From Pseudoalteromonas rubra (lineage in GTDB: Bacteria > Pseudomonadota > Gammaproteobacteria > Enterobacterales > Alteromonadaceae), in NCBI RefSeq assembly GCF_005886805.2, contig NZ_CP045429.1:4124501-4188500 (forward strand): a stretch of 64,000 nt of DNA, written 5' to 3'. The notes under the pieces are model-generated. The model did no database searches, was not told where the DNA came from, and saw only the letters and a list, made by a program, of their open reading frames with translations. The translations under genes were made by a program, and so were the position numbers. Shown piece by piece: positions 8,419 through 19,106 of this stretch (position 1 is the stretch's first letter; the number at the start of each line of letters is the position of its first letter).

Positions 8419-9282
8419 CTATGCCTGGTCACACACAAATACCAATCGCGCTCCTTGCTTGCTCAAGCGTGAAATCGTCCCAGGGCAATAGGCTGACAAA
8501 TTTCGCCAAAGCAAGACCTTATCAGGGTTATCCAGATGTCGGGTATATATACGACCGGCAATGGCATAGGCAATCGTATTGTCATCAAACCAAGTGTAAT
8601 AATGTACGCTACTTGGTAATGCAAAATGCGGTGTCACCGCCTGAGTTTGTGCATCGAAGCTGGCAAACCATTGCTGACCTTGTGAAGTATAAGTAAAACT
8701 ATATAGATTCCGCGTAGCATTATAGGCCAGTGTGCGACCGACGTCGCTGGCGACCAATTTGGGTAAATGCCCTTTTAAATCGGTGAATTGTAAAGTGTGC
8801 GGCTCACCAAGAATAAACATGACCAGTTGCTCATCCCTACCCCAAGCGTGATAACCGACCGGAGCAATATGCTCAAACACACGCCGTGGTGATTGTGTCT
8901 CCGAAAATGGATAAAACCATAGCTTTTGCGAACCATCGGCTTCGACGACCACAGCAGAGAGGCCATCGTCAAAGGGATATATCGTGGGCGAGTATTCCGA
9001 CACCGGCGTATTGGTCAGGTTTCGAGCCTCATGCGTGGCAAAATCGTAAAAAAACAGGTCGGTCTGGCCCCCGTTCTGGCTCTTTACCTGTTGGGTAAAA
9101 TACACTCCATTGTCGACAACCAAAGGTTGGTTGTGATAACCATCAGCCGCGCTGATTGGCTTCACCGACAATGAGCCGGATTGCTCTTCAGCCAACCACA
9201 ACTGCGAGGCCGGCATCGCCTTGAGTGTCCCCATAATGCCCCATAGTAACCCAGTGGCGATGATCTTTTGCAACAGTGTCAT
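8419..9282 (-). CDS. Secreted TolB-like beta-propeller protein of unknown function
   Basis: A 287-residue protein with an N-terminal signal sequence (cleavage near LKA-MPAS). Repeating blade-like stretches follow (SPTIYPFDDGLSAVVVEADGSQKLWFYPF, YHAWGRDEQLVMFI, YYTWFDDNTIAYAIAGRIY), reminiscent of TolB/PD40 six-bladed propellers. No catalytic residues are visible. It is a single-gene unit divergent from prkB. Function cannot be assigned; binding of a peptide or sugar in the periplasm is possible for this fold. Confidence 0.75.
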   Translation of the reverse strand: MTLLQKIIATGLLWGIMGTLKAMPASQLWLAEEQSGSLSVKPISAADGYHNQPLVVDNGVYFTQQVKSQNGGQTDLFFYDFATHEARNLTNTPVSEYSPTIYPFDDGLSAVVVEADGSQKLWFYPFSETQSPRRVFEHIAPVGYHAWGRDEQLVMFILGEPHTLQFTDLKGHLPKLVASDVGRTLAYNATRNLYSFTYTSQGQQWFASFDAQTQAVTPHFALPSSVHYYTWFDDNTIAYAIAGRIYTRHLDNPDKVLLWRNLSAYCPGTISRLSKQGARLVFVCDQA

Positions 9283-9452
9283 TGTGTTATATTCCTTGTT
9301 TTTTCAACTATCATACCGAGCGACAGCAGGAACTCAATCATCACAATACAACTCACCGCGAAATGCCTTGCGAATTTTCCCTTATCGAGTAACATCGAAA
9401 GGTGTTAATCGGAAGTTACGCTCAGTCCGTCTGAGCCAGGTAAGGGGACAAA

Positions 9453-10352
9453 ATGTCTGCAAAGCATCCAATCATCGCGATCACGGGAAGTTCCGGTGCC
9501 GGCACCACAACCACCACGGCCGCGATAAAGCACATTTTTCGCAGCCTGGACGCCAAAGCTGAGATCGTCGAAGGTGATAGCTTTCATCGTTATACTCGCC
9601 CTGAAATGGACAAGCTCAAACGCGAAGCCCTGCAAGAAGGTAAACACCTGAGCTACTTTGGTCAGGAGGCCAATGACTTTGCCGCGCTAGAAGCGTTATT
9701 TGCGACTTATGGTCAGACCGGAACCGGCCAGGTCCGGCGCTATTTGCATACCTTTGATGATGCCGTACCGTATAACCAGCTACCCGGCACCTTTACGCCT
9801 TACCAGGAACTCGATAGCAATAGTGATATGCTGTTTTATGAAGGCCTGCATGGCGGCATAGTGACCGAAGAACATGATGTCGCCCATCATGTCGACCTGC
9901 TGATTGGCATGGTGCCGATTATTAACCTGGAGTGGATCCAAAAACTGATCCGCGATACGCACGAAAGAGGTCATTCTCGTGAAGCCGTTATGACCTCAAT
10001 CGTGCGCAGTATGGATGATTACATTAACCATATTACGCCCCAGTTTTCACGTACCCATATTAATTTTCAACGCGTCCCTACCGTTGATACTTCTAACCCC
10101 TTCAGTGCCAAAGACATCCCCTCGCTGGATGAGAGCTTCGTAGTGATCCGTTTCAGGGATATTAAAGATGTCGACTTCCCCTATTACCTGCAGATGATCC
10201 AGGGCAGCTTTATGTCTCGCGTTAACACCCTGGTCGTGCCTGGCGGTAAAATGGGCCTGGCCATGGAGCTGGTATTAACTCCATTGATCAAAGACTTACT
10301 TACAAAAAAACGAGCTCTGGAGCAGATTGTCCCGCTGGACTTGCCCGTTTAA
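9453..10352 (+). CDS. prkB: PrkB-type phosphoribulokinase-like protein
   Basis: A 299-residue P-loop kinase very close in sequence to the E. coli PrkB protein: the opening MSAKHPIIAITGSSGAGTTTT, then EGDSFHRYTRPEMD, HTFDDAVPYNQ, and NFQRVPTVDTSNPF. The Walker A loop reads GSSGAGTTTT, with Thr where the usual Lys stands; that is normal for this branch. True phosphoribulokinase makes ribulose 1,5-bisphosphate for RubisCO, but no RubisCO gene is near and the real substrate in non-autotrophs is not settled. The start has AAGGGG upstream. Confidence 0.88.
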   Translation: MSAKHPIIAITGSSGAGTTTTTAAIKHIFRSLDAKAEIVEGDSFHRYTRPEMDKLKREALQEGKHLSYFGQEANDFAALEALFATYGQTGTGQVRRYLHTFDDAVPYNQLPGTFTPYQELDSNSDMLFYEGLHGGIVTEEHDVAHHVDLLIGMVPIINLEWIQKLIRDTHERGHSREAVMTSIVRSMDDYINHITPQFSRTHINFQRVPTVDTSNPFSAKDIPSLDESFVVIRFRDIKDVDFPYYLQMIQGSFMSRVNTLVVPGGKMGLAMELVLTPLIKDLLTKKRALEQIVPLDLPV

Positions 10353-10425
10353 CGACTGCTTACACTTCACCGCTTGCGGGCTTTCCATGGGGTCGTTACA
10401 CTAGCGATTTTTCAGGGCATCGCAA

Positions 10426-10959
10426 ATGGCAGTTATTAAGATACTTGTCGGGTCTAAGAACCCGGTTAAAATCAATGCCGCAAGGCAGATATTCACGCAG
10501 TATTTTCCACAACACGATATTCAGTGTGAGGGCTTATCCGCGCCAAGCGGGGTTGCCGATCAGCCACTGGGTGAAGCCGATACGCTGCTGGGTGCCCAAA
10601 ATCGTGTGCAATACCTGATTGACCAGCACGCCGCCGATTACTATTGTGCAATGGAAGGCGGTGCCCATCAGTTTTCCTATGGTCCTGCCACGTTTGCCTT
10701 TGTCGTCATATCCAATGGCCAGACTGAGAGCATTGGCCGCAGTGCTAACCTACCACTACCACAACGTATTTATGATGCGCTGCTGGCAGGAGAAGAATTA
10801 GGTCATGTCATGGACCGCATGTTCGATACCAACAACATTAAACAAAAAGGTGGCGCAATTGGGTTGCTGACCAATCATCTGGCAACCCGGGAAAGTGCCT
10901 ACACCCAGGCTCTGTTGCTGGCGATGGCCCCCTTTAACCACGTAGAGCTATATTCATGA
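10426..10959 (+). CDS. yjjX: Inosine/xanthosine triphosphatase YjjX
   Basis: A 177-residue house-cleaning NTPase that hydrolyses ITP and XTP so deaminated purines are not built into nucleic acid. Family motifs are KILVGSKNPVKINAAR at the N-terminus, SGVADQPLGEADTLLGAQNR, the acidic AMEGGAH, and RMFDTNNIKQKGGAIGLLT. Its last four bases (ATGA) are the start of yjjG, so the two are translationally coupled. Pairing with a nucleotidase suits a nucleotide-pool cleaning unit. Confidence 0.92.
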   Translation: MAVIKILVGSKNPVKINAARQIFTQYFPQHDIQCEGLSAPSGVADQPLGEADTLLGAQNRVQYLIDQHAADYYCAMEGGAHQFSYGPATFAFVVISNGQTESIGRSANLPLPQRIYDALLAGEELGHVMDRMFDTNNIKQKGGAIGLLTNHLATRESAYTQALLLAMAPFNHVELYS

Positions 10960-11651
10960 AATACTCCCATATTCTATTTGATGCCGATGAAACCCTATTC
11001 AGTTTCAACGCCTTTCTGGGCCTTAAGGCCCTCTTCGCACGTTATGATGTCACGTTTAGCGAAGCCGATAACGCCGAATACCAGCGCGTCAACAAGCCTT
11101 TGTGGGTGCAGTATCAGAACGGCGAAATAGATGCTAAAACCCTGCAAGTAACGCGCTTTCAGTTCTGGGCTGAACGTTTGAATGTATCCGCTGAAACCCT
11201 CAATTTGGGCTTTCTTGATGCCATGGCAGAATTGTGTGATCCGCTGCCTGGTGCCGCTGATCTGCTGCATGCCCTGCAAGGCAAAGCAACGCTGGCTATC
11301 ATCACCAACGGGTTTACTGCCTTACAAGAGAAACGTCTGGCCCATACCGGGTTTAAAGACTACTTTCACAGCATCGTAATTTCTGAACAGGTGGGGGTGG
11401 CCAAACCCGATCCGAGCGTATTCGAGCATGCTTTATCACTGCTGGGAACGCCTGATAAGTCTCGGGTGCTAATGGTCGGGGATACCCCTACCAGTGATGT
11501 ACTGGGAGCCAATCGCTTTGGCATCGACAGTTGCTGGTTACGCCACCCGGGCGCTGAGTGTCCGCCGGAGATCACACCTACTTACGTCATTGATAACCTG
11601 GCGCAGCTACAGGCGCTATTGCTGGACCCGGAAACACAAAAGGCAAGCTAA
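10956..11651 (+). CDS. yjjG: Pyrimidine 5'-nucleotidase YjjG (HAD family)
   Basis: A 231-residue HAD phosphatase that dephosphorylates dUMP and non-canonical pyrimidine nucleotides. The HAD motifs are visible: motif I LFDADETLF (the second Asp is the general acid, the first is the nucleophile), motif II AIITNGFT, motif III Lys in VAKPDPSVF, and motif IV VGDTPTSDVLGA. It overlaps yjjX by four bases and ends at an intrinsic terminator. Confidence 0.9.
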   Translation: MKYSHILFDADETLFSFNAFLGLKALFARYDVTFSEADNAEYQRVNKPLWVQYQNGEIDAKTLQVTRFQFWAERLNVSAETLNLGFLDAMAELCDPLPGAADLLHALQGKATLAIITNGFTALQEKRLAHTGFKDYFHSIVISEQVGVAKPDPSVFEHALSLLGTPDKSRVLMVGDTPTSDVLGANRFGIDSCWLRHPGAECPPEITPTYVIDNLAQLQALLLDPETQKAS

Positions 11652-11662
11652 GCTTGCCTTTT
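11638..11662. terminator. Bidirectional intrinsic terminator, yjjG / rlmB
   Basis: AGGCAAG at 11641-11647 pairs with CTTGCCT at 11653-11659, with A-rich bases before and T-run after, so it terminates in the plus direction at yjjG and can serve the convergent rlmB in the minus direction. The stem overlaps the last codons of yjjG. Confidence 0.75.
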
Positions 11663-11685
11663 TCACTCAATGTGTAGCCAGAAAG

Positions 11686-12426
11686 TTATTGTGCATTGCG
11701 CTGACGCAACACCTCAAACAAACAGATCCCGGTGGCCACAGACACGTTGAGACTGGATACAGTACCAACCATCGGAATTTTTACCAGCACATCACAGTGC
11801 TCGCGGGTCAGACGGCGCATGCCATCGCCTTCAGCCCCCATTACCACAGCAATAGGGCCGGTAAGACTGGCATCAAACAAGTCAGTGTCTGTCTCACCTG
11901 CGGTTCCAACTACCCAGACACCCGCTTCTTTGATATCCCTGAGCGTGCGGGCCAGATTCGTCACCTGGATCAACGGTACGGTTTCCGCTGCGCCACACGC
12001 CACTTTGCGGGCCGTGCCATTTAACTTGGCAGATTTATCTTTGGGTACAATCAGTGCGTGCGCACCAGCGGCATCGGCACTGCGCAAACAGGCACCGAGA
12101 TTATGTGGATCTGTCACACCATCAAGGACTAAAAAGAACGGCGTCGATTCTCTGGCTAAGATCTCATCCAGGTCGCGCTCATTGAGTACACGGGCAGCTT
12201 TTACATTGGCAATGATCCCCTGATGCTGCTCACCATTGGCTTTATTATCCAACGCTTTCCGCTGCATAAATTGCACAGAAATACCAAACTTGCGTGCTTC
12301 ATTGACGACCGCATTAAGACGTTTGTCGTCTCGTCCCTTAAGAGCATAGATCTCTAAAAAGCGCTCAGGGGTGGTGGATAGAATGGCTTCAATAGAATGG
12401 AAACCAAAAATTAATTCATTACTCAA
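11686..12426 (-). CDS. rlmB: 23S rRNA (guanosine-2251-2'-O)-methyltransferase RlmB
   Basis: A 246-residue SpoU/TrmH-class (SPOUT) methyltransferase acting on G2251 in the ribosomal peptidyl-transferase P loop. The N-terminal substrate-binding domain ([10 protein letters not shown]) is followed by the knotted catalytic domain with [26 protein letters not shown] and [15 protein letters not shown]. It is 2 bases after rnr in the same direction, the classic rnr-rlmB operon. Confidence 0.94.
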   Translation of the reverse strand: MSNELIFGFHSIEAILSTTPERFLEIYALKGRDDKRLNAVVNEARKFGISVQFMQRKALDNKANGEQHQGIIANVKAARVLNERDLDEILARESTPFFLVLDGVTDPHNLGACLRSADAAGAHALIVPKDKSAKLNGTARKVACGAAETVPLIQVTNLARTLRDIKEAGVWVVGTAGETDTDLFDASLTGPIAVVMGAEGDGMRRLTREHCDVLVKIPMVGTVSSLNVSVATGICLFEVLRQRNAQ

Positions 12427-12428
12427 AG

Positions 12429-14924
12429 TTATGCTCCCGCACTCGATTTGTTTCTTTTACGCGCGTTTTTACCAGGACGCTTTGCCTTAGTTTTGCTGGC
12501 ACTTTTCTTGGTTTTCTTCTTACCGGTCAAAGTATCAGCTTGTTTGGCTTTTTTAGCCTTTCCTTTAGGTGTGGTCTTCTTAGCCTTTTTCGGTTTTTTG
12601 CCGTCGCTTTTAGCGGGTCTTGCGTCTTTGTCTGCTTTGCTGTCTTTTTTATCTTTGCTCGGGATCTTGCCGTCTTTCAACTGCGCACGCACACTTTTTC
12701 CGGCATTCTCTGTCGCCGCTTTACGACGCCGTCTGGCATACCGGTCTGGCACCGCCTCTTCGGCCAGCGCCAGATTAATACGTCGTTCATCCAGGCTCAC
12801 GGAGTTGACGACCACACTCAGCTTATCACCGAGTCTAAAGACACTCCGGCTGTGCTCCCCAATCAGGCAGTGTTTCGCGCCATCAAAATGGAAATATTCG
12901 TGACCCAGGTTACTGACATGGATCATGCCATCGATTTGTAACTCATCGAGCCTAACAAACAAACCAAAATTGGTGACCGATGAAATCACGCCAGTGAACT
13001 CATCACCCACGTGATCTTGCATAAACTCACACTTGAGCCAGTCCGCTACCTCACGAGTCGCATCATCGGCGCGACGTTCTGTCATTGAACATTGCTCACC
13101 GAGCTGATCCGCTTCATCACTTTCATACACATAAGCACCGGACACTTGTTGTCCCTGCTCCGCCAGGATCCCTTTGATCGCGCGATGCACCACCAGATCC
13201 GGATAACGTCGAATGGGCGAGGTGAAGTGTGCATACGCCTTCAGCGCAAGACCATAGTGACCAATATTATCCGGTTGATATACAGCCTGTTTCATCGAGC
13301 GTAATAGCATGGTCTGGATCAGCTCCAGTTCCGGGCGCTCGCCCAGACCGGCCAGGGCTTCAGTGATCTCCAAAGGCGTTGGCTCATGGCCCAAGGTGCT
13401 TTCGATCCCTAAGTCTTGCAAGAATAATCTGAACTGGCTGAGCTTTTCCGGATCAGGCTGATCATGGACCCGGAACAGCGCACTGGCTTCGTGTTTTTCC
13501 AGCAACCGTGCCGCCGACACATTGGCCAGGATCATACACTCTTCGATCAGTTTATGGGCATCATTACGCACCACAGGTACGATGGACTCAATTTTACGAT
13601 GTGCGTTGAAGACAAAACGCGTCTCCAGGGTTTCGAACTCGATGGCACCACGCGCCTGACGCTCAGACTTCAGGGCCATATACATCTGGTGTAACTCGCT
13701 AATGTGTGGGTACAGCGCGTTATATTGCTCGCGCAAGGCTTCATCGCCCTGCAACATCGCATGAACCTTAGTGTACGTCAGGCGTGCGTGAGAATTCATT
13801 ACTGCTTCGTAAAAACGGTAACCTGACAAACGGCCGGCTTCGGACACCGTCATTTCGGCCACCATACAGAGACGGTCCACTTGCGGGTTCAAAGAACATA
13901 AGCCATTCGACAGGACTTTGGGCAGCATAGGCACCACTTGCTCAGGGAAGTACACTGAATTCCCCCGAGAGATGGCTTCTTTATCCAGTGCACTGCCTTT
14001 AGACACATAGTGCGATACATCGGCAATAGCGACCCATAAACGCCAGCCACCTGACTTTTTGCGTTCACAGTAAACCGCATCATCGAAATCTCGGGCGTCT
14101 TCCCCGTCGATGGTGAGCAGTGGCAGATCGCGTAAATCAACCCGGCCAAGTTTATCCGGCTCAGCGACAAATTCCCCGTGCTCTGCGACCTGATCAAGCA
14201 CCGCCTGCGGCCACTCATAAGGGATTTCGTGGTTTCGTAACGCGACCTCAATCTCCATACCCGGCGCCATATGGTCACCCAGTACTTCCGTCACCTTACC
14301 CACCGCATTCATTTGCTTGCTGGGGCTTTGGGTGATCTGAACCTGAACCATCTGGTTATGACGGGCACCATTTTCGCTGCCCGGCAGCACAATAATGTCC
14401 TGCGTCAGGCGTGGATCTTCAGGTACGACTACCGCCATGCCATGTTCGACAAAGAAGCGCCCGACTATCGGTGCACGCTCTTTTTCGAGCACCCGCACAA
14501 TGCGTGCATCCACTTTACCACCTGAGCCTCGGGAACCTGCTTTCGCCAGCACCCAATCACCGTGCAATACTCTGTCCATCTGATACTTAGTGATAAACCA
14601 GTCTTTGGCTTCGCCCTCCACCTCCAAAAAGCCAAAGCCATCACGATGTCCAATCACCCGACCTTTGACCAGGCCATCATCCGTTGGGATCACGTAACAT
14701 TTGAACTTGTTGAAAAACAGCTGACCATCACGCTCCATGGCTCTAAGGCGCCGTTTAAAGGCAATTTGTCGTTCATCTTCGAAGACTTTAAGGTCCTGAC
14801 AAAGCTGATTGAAATTGGTTTTATTATTGCTTTTTTGAATATGGTCAAGAATGAACTCACGGCTGGGCACCGGGTTATCGTATTTTTCTTGTTCTCGGCT
14901 GAGATAAGGATCCTGTTTAGACAT
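12429..14924 (-). CDS. rnr: Ribonuclease R
   Basis: An 831-residue 3'-5' exoribonuclease of the RNB family that degrades structured RNA and helps in ribosome quality control and cold adaptation. Domains in order: N-terminal helix-turn-helix and cold-shock domains (about 1-240), the RNB catalytic core with [17 protein letters not shown] and its metal-binding aspartates, an S1 domain ([20 protein letters not shown]), and a long Lys-rich C-terminal tail (about residues 745-831) used for RNA binding and trans-translation contacts. No clear ribosome site precedes the ATG. Confidence 0.95.
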   Translation of the reverse strand: MSKQDPYLSREQEKYDNPVPSREFILDHIQKSNNKTNFNQLCQDLKVFEDERQIAFKRRLRAMERDGQLFFNKFKCYVIPTDDGLVKGRVIGHRDGFGFLEVEGEAKDWFITKYQMDRVLHGDWVLAKAGSRGSGGKVDARIVRVLEKERAPIVGRFFVEHGMAVVVPEDPRLTQDIIVLPGSENGARHNQMVQVQITQSPSKQMNAVGKVTEVLGDHMAPGMEIEVALRNHEIPYEWPQAVLDQVAEHGEFVAEPDKLGRVDLRDLPLLTIDGEDARDFDDAVYCERKKSGGWRLWVAIADVSHYVSKGSALDKEAISRGNSVYFPEQVVPMLPKVLSNGLCSLNPQVDRLCMVAEMTVSEAGRLSGYRFYEAVMNSHARLTYTKVHAMLQGDEALREQYNALYPHISELHQMYMALKSERQARGAIEFETLETRFVFNAHRKIESIVPVVRNDAHKLIEECMILANVSAARLLEKHEASALFRVHDQPDPEKLSQFRLFLQDLGIESTLGHEPTPLEITEALAGLGERPELELIQTMLLRSMKQAVYQPDNIGHYGLALKAYAHFTSPIRRYPDLVVHRAIKGILAEQGQQVSGAYVYESDEADQLGEQCSMTERRADDATREVADWLKCEFMQDHVGDEFTGVISSVTNFGLFVRLDELQIDGMIHVSNLGHEYFHFDGAKHCLIGEHSRSVFRLGDKLSVVVNSVSLDERRINLALAEEAVPDRYARRRRKAATENAGKSVRAQLKDGKIPSKDKKDSKADKDARPAKSDGKKPKKAKKTTPKGKAKKAKQADTLTGKKKTKKSASKTKAKRPGKNARKRNKSSAGA

Positions 14925-14990
14925 TCACTGAGTATGTAGAGAAGTTATACCTGTATTCTAACGCAAATCCAGCCAATGGCCCACCTAACC

Positions 14991-17171
14991 TTACGCTTTT
15001 TCAAGCACTCTGGCATTCATACGTTGATGACAAGATTGCAGTGCCGAGGCACTTTGCTTCGCAAATTGATGCAATGCAGACCAGTCAATATCCCGCTCCT
15101 GTGCGGCACGACGGCGAGTCTGATGCAATGCCTGGCGCAATGCATATAACCCCAACTGCTCTACTTCATGCTCCAGTTGTAAAAGCTTTTCTCGCAATGA
15201 ATCATCGGACTGAATATCAGCCAGTCCACGAAGCTGAGCAAACTCATAATCCAGACGATCGCTCAAATATACGAGCCGTGAGGCAAACTCAGCGCGCACA
15301 GAAGATTCACTCAACTGACGCTCGACAAAGGTCAAATCTACGTATGCAGCCTCCGTTGCTGCCAGGCCGCTGCTATTCTGTTTTACAATGCGCTCCAGCG
15401 CCTGTCTTAATGCAGTGACACGCAACGGCTTTTCCAGGCAGTCGAAAATTCCGGCTTGCTGATAAGCCTGCCGCGCTTGCTGATCTACATCGCCAGTCAG
15501 CGCCATCACAACAGGCGAGTGCGTCAGTGCAAGATCCGTAAAGCGTGTTTGATACCATTCTAAGCCATGGCCGTCCGATAAATGCATGTCTAACAGCACC
15601 ACATCAAACTGAGCTTGCAATAGTAGCTGCTCCGCATCCGCCAGGGTTTCCGCCAGTTGATAATCCAGCCCTAAATTGTCGAGATAACCACGCACTACTT
15701 CCCGGTTCAGGAGATTGTCCTCAATGACGAGTACAGACATATCTCCGAGTGTCGTTGGCTTACTATCGAAAGTGTCTGGTTGCTCCCCGAGTTGCGAGTT
15801 AACCTGCATTTCAAAGAAGAATTCACTCCCCTGCCCAGACTCACTTTGCACTTCCAGATCGACCCCCATGTTTTCCAGTAGCTGCTTGCACAAGGCCAGG
15901 CCTACTCCGGCGCTATCTGCAATAGCGCGCGGCGCACCAAATGTGACAAAAGGTTCAAAGACCTGTTGTTGCTGAGCGCGACTCAGTCCTATACCTGTAT
16001 CTTTCACGGCGACCCGCAGTTGATGACGATTGGCACTCAGGGCGTAACCAAAAACGATCAGCTCAACCGAGCCGTGTTCCGTATACTTAATGGCATTAGA
16101 AAGCAGGTTTTTAATCACCAAAGTGAAGGGGTCTTTGTCTATCATGACCAGCAGATTGGCATCAACGCCTTGTATTGTCAGGGTTAGTTTCAGGTGTTTT
16201 TTCTCCGCCAGAGGCCTAAAAAAGCGGATCTGCTCCTTCAGGTGTGTCGCGAGATTGACTGGCTCCACTATGGTATTGGGCACAGCCCCCCGCGCCTGCA
16301 GCAAAATTTGATTTGCCAGATCCGACATCGACATGGCGGTGGCAATAATCACATCACAAAACTGCCCATGCTGCTGCGGTTCCCTGGGTGCCCGTTTAAG
16401 TAACTCCGCATGACCAACGATGGCGTTTAAGGGCGTTCTGAGTTCGTGGCTGAGTAACGTCAAAGAGCGCTCTTTGTGCTGCGCAGCAAGTTCTGCGCGA
16501 TGGCGCAATTCATGTAATTCCTGTTCACGTCGCCCGCTGCACAGTAAGCACAAGGAAAAACACAAAATCAGAGGCATAACGATAACGGACACGGAGAAAA
16601 ACTGATTTACCCAGTTATTTGTAATCAGGCTGTCATGCTGCGTGTAATGATGGAGCATCAATAAACGCACCGTAAACACGATAAACAGACAGGCACAGGC
16701 CAGTGCAAATGCCCAGTGTGCTGGCGAAAAACTTTGCCACTGACGCCTTTGACCCAACCACAAAGCGCGCAGGCACAGAATCATGCTCAGCGCCCAGCCC
16801 ATGTAATTTAAAATCACCCTGGCGATAAAATTAGCGTCAAGGTATGTGTAATACACGTAGCCCGGAAAAAAGATCCCTGCCAGCAGCCACCAGGGCCAGC
16901 TCAACCAGGGGACTGAGAAAAACTGTTCACTGCCGCGACTCAAACAATATAAGCCAATAAAGATCAGACAATTTGAGACAAAAATGGTCCAGGTCACGGA
17001 CAAAGAAAATGAGGCGATGAAGATGCAACCAAATGCAGTACAGACTGAAAAGCTGGCCCATAAACGGGTTCCCAGCAAACGGCGATGAATAAACCAGTTA
17101 ACCAGCATAAACAGCGCACACACGCATGACGTCAAAGCCAGGATCTGTAAAAGTTGTTTCGGATCGCCCAT
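14991..17171 (-). CDS. Hybrid sensor histidine kinase with receiver domain
   Basis: A 726-residue membrane sensor. About seven hydrophobic segments fill residues 8-215 and there is no large periplasmic loop, so the signal may be sensed in the membrane. Then come a HisKA dimerisation domain with the phospho-His in LSHELRTPLNA, an HATPase domain (NLLSNAIKYTEHG, DTGIGLS, GVGLALCK), and a receiver (VIEDNLLNREVV; phospho-Asp in VVLLDMHLSDGHG). The C-terminal 120 residues look like an Hpt helical bundle, but the position of the expected histidine reads Leu, so it is probably not phosphorylated. No cognate regulator lies beside it. The start has only a weak ribosome site. Confidence 0.88.
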   Translation of the reverse strand: MGDPKQLLQILALTSCVCALFMLVNWFIHRRLLGTRLWASFSVCTAFGCIFIASFSLSVTWTIFVSNCLIFIGLYCLSRGSEQFFSVPWLSWPWWLLAGIFFPGYVYYTYLDANFIARVILNYMGWALSMILCLRALWLGQRRQWQSFSPAHWAFALACACLFIVFTVRLLMLHHYTQHDSLITNNWVNQFFSVSVIVMPLILCFSLCLLCSGRREQELHELRHRAELAAQHKERSLTLLSHELRTPLNAIVGHAELLKRAPREPQQHGQFCDVIIATAMSMSDLANQILLQARGAVPNTIVEPVNLATHLKEQIRFFRPLAEKKHLKLTLTIQGVDANLLVMIDKDPFTLVIKNLLSNAIKYTEHGSVELIVFGYALSANRHQLRVAVKDTGIGLSRAQQQQVFEPFVTFGAPRAIADSAGVGLALCKQLLENMGVDLEVQSESGQGSEFFFEMQVNSQLGEQPDTFDSKPTTLGDMSVLVIEDNLLNREVVRGYLDNLGLDYQLAETLADAEQLLLQAQFDVVLLDMHLSDGHGLEWYQTRFTDLALTHSPVVMALTGDVDQQARQAYQQAGIFDCLEKPLRVTALRQALERIVKQNSSGLAATEAAYVDLTFVERQLSESSVRAEFASRLVYLSDRLDYEFAQLRGLADIQSDDSLREKLLQLEHEVEQLGLYALRQALHQTRRRAAQERDIDWSALHQFAKQSASALQSCHQRMNARVLEKA

Positions 17172-17403
17172 ACCGCATCAAACATCGTCGTAAAGAACTA
17201 CTAGTATAGTATTAATTTTATGCTAGCCGGAAGCAAAATCTAATCCATCTGACATTACACGGGATTACACCTCACCCTTTACTCTTAAAAAATCACACTA
17301 AAGCAAGCCGATCCAACGTATCGGATCATCTTTTCGGCTGTCATAAGGCTTTAGCGACAACCGCCTAACATGATAAGCTGATGAAAAACTTACCGAGTTC
17401 GCT

Positions 17404-18267
17404 ATGCGTCCCGAACAATCCTCCCTCATTAATTTACATCTGGCAGTGCTGCTGTTTGGTGGTACCGCGTTATTTTCCAAGTTAATCTCTCTCTCTGCAC
17501 TGGACATCACTGTGTATCGCACCGCCATCGCCTTTATCACTCTGGCGTGCATTCTTAAGTTTAAAGGCAGTGTATTCAAACTCAGGGAAACCAAAGACTA
17601 CGCCATTGTCGTACTGTTGGGTGTCTGTGTAGGGCTACATTGGGTGACTTACTTTGCTGCGATGCAAATGGCCGGGATTGCTGTCGGGGTCATTGCCTTT
17701 TTTACATATCCGGTGATCACTGTGCTGCTTGAGCCCCTTTTTTTCAAAGGTAACATTAAACGCAAAGATATCTTTACAGCGGCGGTGGTAATGTGTGGTA
17801 TTTATTTACTGGTGCCGGGCAGCGATCCAGGTAATCAAATCACTTTGGGCATAGCAACCGGAGTGATTTCCGGGGCACTCTTTGCACTTAGAAATTTACT
17901 TCAGAAGAAACTTTTTTCCAGTTACGGCGGGCCACACACCATGTTTTATCAGACCCTGGTTGCCAGCCTCATGCTATGTGCCTTTGTTGAAGTGCCCCCC
18001 TCCGATTTAAGTACTGAAAACCTGTTCCTGATTGTCCTGGCTGGGTGTATTTTTACTGCAATCCCCCATGCGCTATTTGCGTCCAGTTTGCGTTACTTAT
18101 CAGCCACTACCGCGGGGCTGATTTCTTGCTTACAGCCCTTGTATGCGACCGTGTTGGCTTATATGCTGTTGGCAGAAACCATAACACTCTCCACGCTGGC
18201 AGGAGGCATACTGGTAGTCAGTGCTGCCTGCTATGAGACGTGGTCGATCACAAGGAATAAGCTATGA
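17404..18267 (+). CDS. EamA/DMT family transporter
   Basis: A 287-residue inner-membrane protein with about ten membrane segments arranged as two EamA repeats, typical of the drug/metabolite transporter superfamily. Segments such as HWVTYFAAMQMAGIAVG and the second-repeat LSATTAGLISCLQPLYATVLAYMLLAE are characteristic. The substrate is unknown. Its stop overlaps the start of a glycerophosphodiester phosphodiesterase gene (ATGA), so the two may work in uptake and breakdown or export of related small molecules; that link is inference. Confidence 0.85.
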   Translation: MRPEQSSLINLHLAVLLFGGTALFSKLISLSALDITVYRTAIAFITLACILKFKGSVFKLRETKDYAIVVLLGVCVGLHWVTYFAAMQMAGIAVGVIAFFTYPVITVLLEPLFFKGNIKRKDIFTAAVVMCGIYLLVPGSDPGNQITLGIATGVISGALFALRNLLQKKLFSSYGGPHTMFYQTLVASLMLCAFVEVPPSDLSTENLFLIVLAGCIFTAIPHALFASSLRYLSATTAGLISCLQPLYATVLAYMLLAETITLSTLAGGILVVSAACYETWSITRNKL

Positions 18268-18986
18268 TCCAGGTTTTTGCACACCGAGGTGCCAGTGGAA
18301 ATTACCCCGAAAACTCTCTCAGCGCCATTCAGGCTGCACTGGAGGTGGGCGTCGACGGCATAGAACTCGATGTGCAAAGTTGTCTGGATGATTACGCCAT
18401 CATTCATGATACCTGGCTGGATCGCACCACCAACGGCCGGGGCAAGGTTAACGAAACCAGTCGTGAGCAGCTGTCTCTGTTAAGACTCAGTAACAACGAG
18501 CCCGTACCGACACTACAACAAGTGCTGGATACAATCGGCCAACAAACCACTATTAACCTGGAACTCAAACATACCTTCAGCCTGGATAAGTTTGTTGCCA
18601 CCATAGAAGACAATGTACAGCGTGGGGTGATAGCTCGCCATCAACTGCTCTTGTCCTCTTTTGATCACCATCAGTTGTTGTGGCTCAAGCAAAAGCTGCC
18701 CTGGGTCAGGATCGGGGCACTGACAGCCTCCATTCCACTTACATTTGCCCAGTTTGCCCAGCAACTTCATGCCGAAAGCATCCATATGGACAAAAACTTC
18801 ATTAACCATGAATTTGTTCAGGATGCCAAACAACGCGGCCTTAAAGTCCTGGCTTACACTGTCGATAAAGCAAAAGACATTGAATTAATGTTAGATTATG
18901 GCGTAGACGGCATATTCAGTAACTACCCCTGTTACGCAAAAATGGTCGTGCAACAACAACTCAACCATACATCTGAGGTCGATTGA
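18264..18986 (+). CDS. Glycerophosphodiester phosphodiesterase (UgpQ-like)
   Basis: A 240-residue cytoplasmic enzyme (no signal peptide) that splits glycerophosphodiesters into glycerol 3-phosphate and an alcohol. The GDPD signature AHRGASGNYPENSLSAI, the metal-binding Glu-Asp in DGIELDVQ, the second catalytic His in IIHDTWLDRTTNG, and NLELKH are all present. It overlaps the preceding transporter gene by four bases. Length matches the UgpQ class. Confidence 0.88.
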   Translation: MIQVFAHRGASGNYPENSLSAIQAALEVGVDGIELDVQSCLDDYAIIHDTWLDRTTNGRGKVNETSREQLSLLRLSNNEPVPTLQQVLDTIGQQTTINLELKHTFSLDKFVATIEDNVQRGVIARHQLLLSSFDHHQLLWLKQKLPWVRIGALTASIPLTFAQFAQQLHAESIHMDKNFINHEFVQDAKQRGLKVLAYTVDKAKDIELMLDYGVDGIFSNYPCYAKMVVQQQLNHTSEVD

Positions 18987-19106
18987 CAGAGCTGACCATA
19001 TGCTGGATTATGCCGCTTGCTAAAATAAATTGCTTAACCTGTAAACAGTTGCACCTGCCAGGTTTACTCTATACTGTATGCTAAACGGCACAGTGAAGAG
19101 CCTAAT

